A stretch of DNA of 14,194 bases from M3007 sp044350415. Its GTDB lineage: Bacteria > Bacteroidota > Bacteroidia > Chitinophagales > Saprospiraceae. Made by a program: the position numbers and the translations under genes. The notes beneath the pieces are model-generated. The model was not told where the DNA came from. It searched no databases and saw nothing but the letters and a program-made list of their open reading frames with translations. Location of the stretch: positions 1 through 14,194 of the forward strand of contig JBILHQ010000166.1 of the NCBI GenBank assembly GCA_044350415.1, given 5' to 3'. Each line of letters opens with the position of its first letter. Position 1 is the first letter of the stretch. Shown here in pieces: positions 1 through 5,781 of the stretch.

Positions 1-1
1 G

Positions 2-520
2 AATGCTGAAAAAATGCGCGTAAGTGTATTCCTCGAACCTGATCAGGTAAGTCTCGCCATCGGTAAAGGCGGTACGAATATCAAACTGGCATCAAAACTG
101 ACCGGCTACGAAATCGACGTATACCGCAACCAGGAAGCCAGTTACGAAATCGACGACGTGGAACTCGAAGAATTCACAGATGAAATCGAACCATGGGTAC
201 TCGAAGCCTTCAAAGGTATCGGCTGCGATACTGCCCGTCAGGTTCTTGATCTCAGTTTGGAAGAAATCGTGCGCCGTACTGATCTTGAGGAAGAAACAGT
301 ACAGGAAGTGATTGCTATTCTCTCCAGAGAGTTCGATCAACCAGTAGCAACACCAGTTGCACAGGCCACCCCATCATCCGCTACGCCAAGAGAAGCAGAA
401 CCAGAATCAGTGGCCGCAGCAGAAGTCGAAGCAGAAACAACGATTGAGGCCGAAGCCGCTGTTGAGGAAGCCGCAGAACCAGCGGCTGCCCCAGCAGTAG
501 ATTCAGAAGAGGTAGCTTAA
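2..520 (+). CDS. nusA: Transcription termination/antitermination factor NusA, C-terminal part
   Basis: This is the 3' end of a gene that begins outside the window. The frame is already open at base 2 (codons for N-A-E-K precede the first ATG at 14), so that ATG is internal. The first 40 or so visible residues match the second KH domain of NusA, with the GxxG loop seen as GKGG in VSLAIGKGGTNIKLA, followed by TGYEIDVYRN. A helix-hairpin-helix-like segment follows (EAFKGIGCDTARQVLDLSLEEIV). The last 50 or so residues are a low-complexity acidic tail rich in Ala and Glu. NusA binds RNA polymerase and nascent RNA and modulates pausing, termination and antitermination in the cytoplasm. A terminator follows directly, so infB, often the next gene in bacterial rimP-nusA-infB operons, is not downstream here. 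Identification is firm; the length of the missing N-terminus cannot be seen. Confidence 0.95.
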   Translation, partial: NAEKMRVSVFLEPDQVSLAIGKGGTNIKLASKLTGYEIDVYRNQEASYEIDDVELEEFTDEIEPWVLEAFKGIGCDTARQVLDLSLEEIVRRTDLEEETVQEVIAILSREFDQPVATPVAQATPSSATPREAEPESVAAAEVEAETTIEAEAAVEEAAEPAAAPAVDSEEVA

Positions 521-544
521 AAAGTGCATTGAATTTATCAAGGA

Positions 545-602
545 CGGTTGCTGCCGATTATTATCCGCTCAGGATGACGATTGGCAGCAACCGTTTTTTT
601 TT
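545..602 (+). terminator. Rho-independent terminator after nusA
   Basis: An 11-bp perfect stem (CGGTTGCTGCC at 545-555 pairing with GGCAGCAACCG at 583-593) encloses a 27-nt loop that contains a smaller ATCC/GGAT pairing. Nine T residues follow (594-602). It lies 24 bases past the nusA stop codon and ends the plus-strand transcript before the convergent gene. Confidence 0.92.
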
Positions 603-625
603 GACTTGTAGCGGTGCATTGACGA

Positions 626-2023
626 CTACCCCAACTGCTCCAATAACCAGGCTTTAGCCACCAACGGCTCGGTATTGGAAACCCGTTCACGAAGTTGTTG
701 CAGTGTTCCTGGTTTGGCGCGGACGGCCTGCTCCAGGAAAGCTAAAAAATGCAGGTAAGCATGCCTGATCTCATTCGTAATTTGTTTGTTCCGCCGCAAA
801 AAGACCCGAAAGGCGTGAATATGGCTGTCCAAGGCATTGTGTTCATTGTGCTCAAAATAAATTTTTGCGAGCATTTCTTTTGCCCCGAGCATATAATGGA
901 CATCGCTGAACGCCACCTGATTGAGGTGGGTGAGCGCATTATCGTACCGTTTGGTGTAAAAATAAAGATCCGCTAAACTAAAGTGTAAAGCATCCGACCG
1001 GAAAAACGAGTTCAATAAATTACTTTTTTCACGAATAAAAACTTCCGTCCAGTCAAACCGTTTTGACCGTAAACCCAGCCGGACGATATTCTTGAAATGC
1101 CAGGGCAACAACTCTCCTCCGCTCAGCAAAACACCATTTTCAATACTGCGCTCGTATAAATGCAGCGCTTCCGCCACATATTCCTCCCTTACATTCCTGA
1201 TTTGCCGGATGCAGTAATTCAAAGCGTACCCATATAATTCTTTTTGTTCATCGGCTGAAAAGACGCTGGCATGTTCTGCAATAAGGGCTTTTAATGCCAG
1301 GAAATCATTGTCGCTGTCGGTCTGCGACAACATGCGCCAAATGCGGTAAAAAACGGCGATGGAAGGAATGGTCAACCAAGGAGGATGGACAGCAAGAAAA
1401 GCCCTGATTTCGTCGGTGAATGTCAGCTCAAAAGATGCAGCAACAATACCCTGCTCATTCAACATCGCACAGGCATACCGGAGTTTTTGGGAAAAATAAA
1501 ACCGGTCCAGCGCATCGGCTCCACTTTGCAGAAATGGATTGCTTTTTCGTTCTGATTGGCTTGACAAATGCGCCCGCTCCAGGTCAATGAGCTGGAATTC
1601 CAGGTGATGGTACCGGTCATTGCGCAAAGGCAGATCATCAAGCATCCTGCGCGTACGCGCGACCTGGAAGGTGAAAAACTTGGAAAGACCGCGCGCTGAA
1701 AAATGCCGTGCGATGTCCATTTCCGTTTCTAAATGGTTGTCCCGGTACCTGCTCATCGCCAGAAACTGACCCGCATACTGAAAGAGCCAAGAAAACAAGT
1801 AATTGATTTGCCGTTCGTCAGGAGGAGTGCCAGGAAACAATATTTCCCAAACATCTCCTCTTTCCACGCCTTCAAACTCAGGCGCCAAATCTTTCAGCCA
1901 GACCGTGAGCCTGAACAGGTCCTGATTTTTATTAAAAAAGGGCGATTCCATAAAATCTGAAAAATCGGCCCACTCTCTTTTCGTGAAGGTACTGAGCAAA
2001 GTGCCCGTTTTACTTTGTCGCAT
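626..2023 (-). CDS. Hypothetical helical protein, TPR-like C-terminus
   Basis: A 465-residue cytoplasmic-looking protein with no signal peptide or membrane segment. The N-terminus has the motif FMESPFFNKNQDLFRLTVWL (residues about 24-43). I recall a similar SP(F/Y)FNKN pattern at the start of uncharacterised Bacteroidota proteins, but I know of no assigned function. The rest is predicted mostly helical. The segment at residues about 345-435 (SLADLYFYTKRYDNALTHLN, then AKIYFEHNE) has the Ala/Tyr/Leu spacing of tetratricopeptide repeats, which usually act as protein-binding scaffolds. The start is supported by an AGAGGA Shine-Dalgarno-like sequence (minus strand, 2035-2040) 11 bases before the ATG. 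The gene is convergent with nusA and divergent from the secreted protein gene at 2284, so it is probably a single-gene unit. Function unknown; reality of the gene is well supported by its length and coherent composition. Confidence 0.85.
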   Translation of the reverse strand: MRQSKTGTLLSTFTKREWADFSDFMESPFFNKNQDLFRLTVWLKDLAPEFEGVERGDVWEILFPGTPPDERQINYLFSWLFQYAGQFLAMSRYRDNHLETEMDIARHFSARGLSKFFTFQVARTRRMLDDLPLRNDRYHHLEFQLIDLERAHLSSQSERKSNPFLQSGADALDRFYFSQKLRYACAMLNEQGIVAASFELTFTDEIRAFLAVHPPWLTIPSIAVFYRIWRMLSQTDSDNDFLALKALIAEHASVFSADEQKELYGYALNYCIRQIRNVREEYVAEALHLYERSIENGVLLSGGELLPWHFKNIVRLGLRSKRFDWTEVFIREKSNLLNSFFRSDALHFSLADLYFYTKRYDNALTHLNQVAFSDVHYMLGAKEMLAKIYFEHNEHNALDSHIHAFRVFLRRNKQITNEIRHAYLHFLAFLEQAVRAKPGTLQQLRERVSNTEPLVAKAWLLEQLG

Positions 2024-2050
2024 TTTGACTTTTATCCTCTATTAATCAGG

Positions 2051-2058
2051 CAAAGATG
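2051..2058 (-). promoter_or_regulatory. Candidate -7 element for the 465-residue gene
   Basis: On the minus strand the sequence CATCTTTG matches the Bacteroidota -7 consensus TAnnTTTG at all but the first base. It would put transcription start about 20 bases before the ATG. I see no good TTTG -33 element at the usual distance, so this is a weak call. Confidence 0.35.
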
Positions 2059-2208
2059 AAGAAGATACTTGTCATTATTTTTAATTATTTTGATTTTTTA
2101 AAATTTTAACAATTAAAATAAATAATTAAATAAATGATAATCAATATTTTAATTCTATTTAATAAATAATACTGTTCTTATTTTTTCTGATAAATATTAA
2201 TAAATGTG
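2059..2208. other. AT-rich divergent intergenic region
   Basis: About 150 bases made up almost entirely of A and T, with many A- and T-runs, between two divergent genes. It holds no open frame of note. It may act as UP-like or curved DNA upstream of the promoter at 2209-2240, but nothing in it identifies a specific protein-binding site. Confidence 0.5.
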
Positions 2209-2240
2209 TTTGCATACCCCCCCAACCCGACTGACTTTTG
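2209..2240 (+). promoter_or_regulatory. Bacteroidota-type promoter with C7 tract in spacer
   Basis: TTTG at 2209-2212 and GACTTTTG at 2233-2240 (one mismatch to TAnnTTTG) are separated by 20 bases, within the normal spacing for the Bacteroidota primary sigma factor. A run of seven C residues (2217-2223) lies inside the spacer. Transcription would start near 2247, leaving a leader of about 37 bases before the ATG at 2284. Confidence 0.6.
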
Positions 2241-2283
2241 TATCGTAAAAGAAATCAACCGCAACACCTGTTGCTTAATAAGT

Positions 2284-3366
2284 ATGAAATACAGACCTTC
2301 AGTTCTTCTTGTTTTATTATGCACTGCGGTGATGGCATCCGCTCAGGTAACCGTATGGCCAGGCGATGTCAACCAGAATGGTATTGTGAACAACGTGGAT
2401 TTATTACCTATAGGACTCGGCTATAACTTTTTTGGTCCTGCACGTGATTCCATCAATTCGGATTTTACCATGCAGAATGCTGCGCCCTGGAATTTCACCT
2501 TTCCCAATGGTGCCAATTTTGCCAATGGCGATTGTAATGGCGATGGTTTGATTAACTATTTCTACGACGCTTTCCCGATTTATGTGCATTACGGGAACAC
2601 GCATGGCACCGTGACTCCTGATATTTTTCAGACTGGCACACCCGGCATTGACCCTTCTTTATTTTTAGACGGCTCGGTTTTGCAAGGACCGGTCATTGCA
2701 GGCAGCTCGATCGAAGTGCCGCTCAACCTTGGAACTTCGGCATTGCCCGTGGAAGACTTGTATGGAATTGTATTTTCGATCCATGTCGACCCCATCGTAA
2801 TTGACATTGATCAAACCCAAATCGATTTTTCACAACTGTCGTGGGCCAATCCCGACCAGGACCGTATTTTTTCGGTATACCGGGTTTCGTCTTCCCGGCT
2901 TGATGTGTCCTGGGTACGAACCGACCGGAATGAAAAAAGCGGATTTGGGACTATTGCAGCAGTAGATTTTATCATTATCGACGATGTGGTAACCCTCCAG
3001 ATACCCGGTACCACCATCACCATTGATTCCATTAAAATGATCGACCGGTTTGGCAATGAAATAGCCATTGCCAGCAGCGAATTGTATGTTGAAATGGCGC
3101 CCAACGCCCTTTCTTCAGAACAGCAGCCAGCAGAAACCGGCATCAGCCTTTCTCCCAATCCGACAGCCGGGCTGGTTTACATTGAATCCGCCCGACCGGT
3201 TCTCCGGGCCGATTTATACAATGTGACAGGTGCGCTCGCAGCAACCATTCAACCCGAAAAAGAGCAGTTTCATTGGCCCTTACAACACCTGCCCAACGGT
3301 ATTTATTACTGTGAAATCCAAACGGAAAAGGCGGTGATAAGGCGAAAGGTCATTATTCAGCATTAG
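2284..3366 (+). CDS. Secreted dockerin-like/cohesin-like protein with T9SS sorting domain
   Basis: A 360-residue exported protein. I chose the ATG at 2284 over an in-frame ATG at 2206 because it starts a clean signal peptide (MKYRPSVLLVLLCTAVMASA, cleavage before Q21) and because the candidate promoter at 2209-2240 overlaps the longer start. Residues 25-100 form a dockerin-like pair of calcium loops. Loop 1 has D28, N30, N32, G33, N36 and D39 in canonical EF-hand order. Loop 2 has D83, N85, D87, G88 and N91, but position 12 is Y94 with the acidic residue one place later (D95). Residues about 125-255 look like a cohesin-type beta-sandwich. Residues about 287-360 are a T9SS type A C-terminal domain (LSPNP start, PNGIYYCEI, RRKVIIQH end). 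The likely location is the cell surface. Binding partner unknown; carrying both dockerin-like and cohesin-like parts suggests self-association or scaffold assembly, which is inference. Confidence 0.85.
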   Translation: MKYRPSVLLVLLCTAVMASAQVTVWPGDVNQNGIVNNVDLLPIGLGYNFFGPARDSINSDFTMQNAAPWNFTFPNGANFANGDCNGDGLINYFYDAFPIYVHYGNTHGTVTPDIFQTGTPGIDPSLFLDGSVLQGPVIAGSSIEVPLNLGTSALPVEDLYGIVFSIHVDPIVIDIDQTQIDFSQLSWANPDQDRIFSVYRVSSSRLDVSWVRTDRNEKSGFGTIAAVDFIIIDDVVTLQIPGTTITIDSIKMIDRFGNEIAIASSELYVEMAPNALSSEQQPAETGISLSPNPTAGLVYIESARPVLRADLYNVTGALAATIQPEKEQFHWPLQHLPNGIYYCEIQTEKAVIRRKVIIQH

Positions 3367-3378
3367 CATTCAATACAG

Positions 3379-3406
3379 TTGCAACATATTGATTTGATAA
3401 AGTTTG
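3379..3406 (+). promoter_or_regulatory. Weak candidate promoter for the PKD-protein gene
   Basis: TTG at 3379-3381 and AAAGTTTG at 3399-3406 (one mismatch to TAnnTTTG) are 17 bases apart, shorter than the usual 19-21. No terminator is visible between the preceding stop codon and this gene, so read-through from the upstream promoter is an alternative. Confidence 0.33.
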
Positions 3407-3463
3407 CGGTCCCCGCACACTTTTACCCAAACATTTAAACACAAATCTACTTTTTTACACAAC

Positions 3464-5506
3464 ATGAAAAAACTTATTTTTATTTTTTCGCTGTTAATTG
3501 CAGCTGTTTGCGTCTCAGCGCAACCTGGCGGCAGTGGAGCCAATACGATCATCGTTTCTGGCACTGTCACCAATAATAACACCGGCGATCCATTGGCCAA
3601 TCGGGAGGTATATGTCTCCACCAATGATTCCATTTGGCCGATTTGGGGATACGGAATTACAGATGCTGCCGGTGAATATGAAATCTTTGTCGAGGGCACT
3701 TCCGGTGTCAGTGAAGTTTTAGTTTCTGTATTTAACTATTGCAGCAGTGCTGGTCCGACTGTTGATCAGGTCGCTGCGGTAACGAATGGAACAGCAGTCT
3801 CCAATTTCCAACTAGACGTCTGTTCCACCGGGACCTGTACAGCCATTGCAAATTACCAGGCAACATTCAATCCGCTGGAGCAACAGTTTTGGGGATATGG
3901 TTACGACCAGTGGGGCGACTCCACCAACTTCTTATTTACTTATACCTGGGATTTTGGTGATGGCACCTTCGGAACCGGAGAGACACCGCTGCATACTTAT
4001 GCGCAGGTTGGTACCTACACTGTAATTTTAACGGCCAGTTCGCCTAACTGTGTTGCCACCTATTCGCTCGAAGTAGTTGTACAACTGTACCATGTAGTTA
4101 CGGTTTCCGGCACTATTACCGACCCCAATGGCGACCCTGTACAATTCTGGTCAGTACAGGTGGGTAATACGTATGTTACAACAGATACCTACGGTTTTTA
4201 TACCGTACAGGTGAACGTTCCTGGAGCCGATTCGACAGTGGGGGTTTATACCTTTACTTTCTGCGACAGTTTGCCGGATCCAAATCAAAGCGGCTCGTAT
4301 GTGGAAGCGCCCATTATTAATAATGCGGCTACTGCCAATTTTGTCCTTTGCGACGTAGTGCCGCCGATTGAGCCTTGCAGCGCATACATGACTTATAATC
4401 AGGTAGATACCCTGACTTTTGCTTTCCAATACTACACTTATTCACAGGATACTTCACAGGTGGTTCAGGTTACCTGGGACTTTGGCGATGGCACGACCAG
4501 CAATGAAGAAACGCCTGTACATACCTATGCGGTGCCGGGTGTTTACACGGTATTGTTGACGGTTTTAACATCTTCAGGTTGTGAATCACATGCCTGCGAT
4601 GTGGTATTTGCATTCGACGACAGTACATATTGCCCTGTTGATACCTTCTATTACGGCTGCCAGGCAATGTACTGGGCTGCTCCTGGTTTTGATCCGGCTA
4701 TGGGAACCATTGATCCTTTGACCGTTACTTTCAGTGATATTTCTTTTGGCAGTGTGCTTACCCGTCATTGGGATTTCGGTGATGGCAGTACTTCTACAGA
4801 TGGCCCTACAGTGGCACATACTTACGCCGCGCCAGGTCTTTACGACGTTACTCTCACGATTACCACGCAGGATGGCTGTGAAAGTGAGGTAACTATGCAG
4901 GTATACGCCGGCGATTACCCATGGGTGGAACACGATTGTCAGGCATTATTTATGCCATTCCCAGACAGTACCGGCAATGGTTTTTTCTTCCTCGACCTTT
5001 CGATTGCTAATGTTCCGGTGCAATCATGGGCATGGGATTTCGGCGATGGAACCACAAGCACTGCGCAAAATCCATTTCATGTATTTGCACAATCAGGCAT
5101 ATACACCATTACCCTCACGATCGTGGCAGACAGTTGCAGCAGCGTAATCTCTTTTGAAATTGATACCGACAATCCGTTCAATCGCTTTGAAGGTGGCGGC
5201 ATACAAGGCGTAGCAGCTGGCGTAAGCAGCACCAAAGAGCCAGAAACACTGCTCGCGGCGCGTATCGCTCCAAACCCTGTAACAGATCGTATTAATCTGG
5301 CATTCGAAAGCAAAATAGCACAAGATATTCAGGTGAATGTGATCAATGCTACTGGCAAAGTGATTCGCACAGCGACTACCACTGCACAAAGTGGATGGAA
5401 TGCACTACAGATTCCCGCAGCAGACCTGGCAACAGGATTCTACTACCTGCAAATCCAAGGCGGAAAATCGACCCAAACCATTAAGTTAGTGAAGGCTGAC
5501 AAATAG
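3464..5506 (+). CDS. Secreted multi-PKD-domain protein with T9SS sorting domain
   Basis: A 680-residue protein. The ATG at 3464 is preferred to one at 3404 because it begins a signal peptide (MKKLIFIFSLLIAAVCVSA, cleavage near Q20). Domain order: a carboxypeptidase-regulatory-like beta fold (about 29-90, VSGTVTNNNTGDPL), PKD domain 1 (W162 in WDFGDG), a second regulatory-like fold (about 210-285, VSGTITDPNGDPV), then PKD domains 2, 3 and 4 (WDFGDG starting at W338, W436 and W524), and a T9SS type A domain (about 598-680, IAPNPVTDRINLAF, ending KLVKADK). PKD domains are extracellular beta-sandwiches typical of adhesins and polysaccharide-degrading enzymes. No catalytic domain is visible, so a structural, adhesive or carbohydrate-contact role on the surface is more likely than an enzyme. 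Many Cys residues lie between PKD units and could form disulfides. A strong terminator follows. Confidence 0.88.
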   Translation: MKKLIFIFSLLIAAVCVSAQPGGSGANTIIVSGTVTNNNTGDPLANREVYVSTNDSIWPIWGYGITDAAGEYEIFVEGTSGVSEVLVSVFNYCSSAGPTVDQVAAVTNGTAVSNFQLDVCSTGTCTAIANYQATFNPLEQQFWGYGYDQWGDSTNFLFTYTWDFGDGTFGTGETPLHTYAQVGTYTVILTASSPNCVATYSLEVVVQLYHVVTVSGTITDPNGDPVQFWSVQVGNTYVTTDTYGFYTVQVNVPGADSTVGVYTFTFCDSLPDPNQSGSYVEAPIINNAATANFVLCDVVPPIEPCSAYMTYNQVDTLTFAFQYYTYSQDTSQVVQVTWDFGDGTTSNEETPVHTYAVPGVYTVLLTVLTSSGCESHACDVVFAFDDSTYCPVDTFYYGCQAMYWAAPGFDPAMGTIDPLTVTFSDISFGSVLTRHWDFGDGSTSTDGPTVAHTYAAPGLYDVTLTITTQDGCESEVTMQVYAGDYPWVEHDCQALFMPFPDSTGNGFFFLDLSIANVPVQSWAWDFGDGTTSTAQNPFHVFAQSGIYTITLTIVADSCSSVISFEIDTDNPFNRFEGGGIQGVAAGVSSTKEPETLLAARIAPNPVTDRINLAFESKIAQDIQVNVINATGKVIRTATTTAQSGWNALQIPAADLATGFYYLQIQGGKSTQTIKLVKADK

Positions 5507-5594
5507 CTTCAGATACATGAAATTTTTAATGGTTCTGTAAAAAAGGAATGAAAGAGCAGAACTAAAAAAAAGTTAACTAATCATATCGGATATC

Positions 5595-5652
5595 CGGGCA
5601 ATCTACCTTCCTGAAGGCTTTAAACCCTTCGGGAAGGCAGATTGCCCGTTTT
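5595..5652 (+). terminator. Terminator after the PKD-protein gene
   Basis: A long imperfect hairpin. CGGGCAATCT pairs with AGATTGCCCG, then after one mismatch CCTTCC pairs with GGAAGG and an inner GAAGG/CCTTC pairing closes a short loop. A TTTTAT tract follows. It lies about 90 bases past the stop codon. Confidence 0.82.
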
Positions 5653-5706
5653 ATGCTTTACTAAGATTACATTAGGAAAATAATAAAAACCAAAAAGTGT
5701 TAAACT

Positions 5707-5738
5707 TTTGAATGCATGAGAGTTATTTCCTATCTTTG
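5707..5738 (+). promoter_or_regulatory. Strong Bacteroidota-type promoter
   Basis: TTTG at 5707-5710 and TATCTTTG at 5731-5738 match the -33 and -7 consensus elements exactly, with a 20-base spacer. Transcription would start near 5745, giving a leader of about 37 bases before the ATG at 5782. This is the best promoter in the window and probably serves the whole 5782-12351 block if the internal hairpins are leaky. Confidence 0.8.
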
Positions 5739-5781
5739 TTTCTCTCCTGCATCAACAATCACCTTTTAAATATTTTCCGAA

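Noticed and set aside
3406..3416. GCGG/CCGC mini-hairpin after the dockerin-like gene as a terminator
   Set aside because: The stem is only 4 bp and no T-tract follows.
4586..4933. Minus-strand open frame of 115 codons inside the PKD gene, and similar antisense frames elsewhere in the window
   Set aside because: They are shadows of strongly supported genes with clear domains on the other strand.
3948..5070. Four recurring WDFGDG-coding stretches considered as a DNA repeat array or CRISPR-like structure
   Set aside because: Spacing is irregular and similarity is at the protein level; they are PKD domains of one protein. No CRISPR array is visible in the window.
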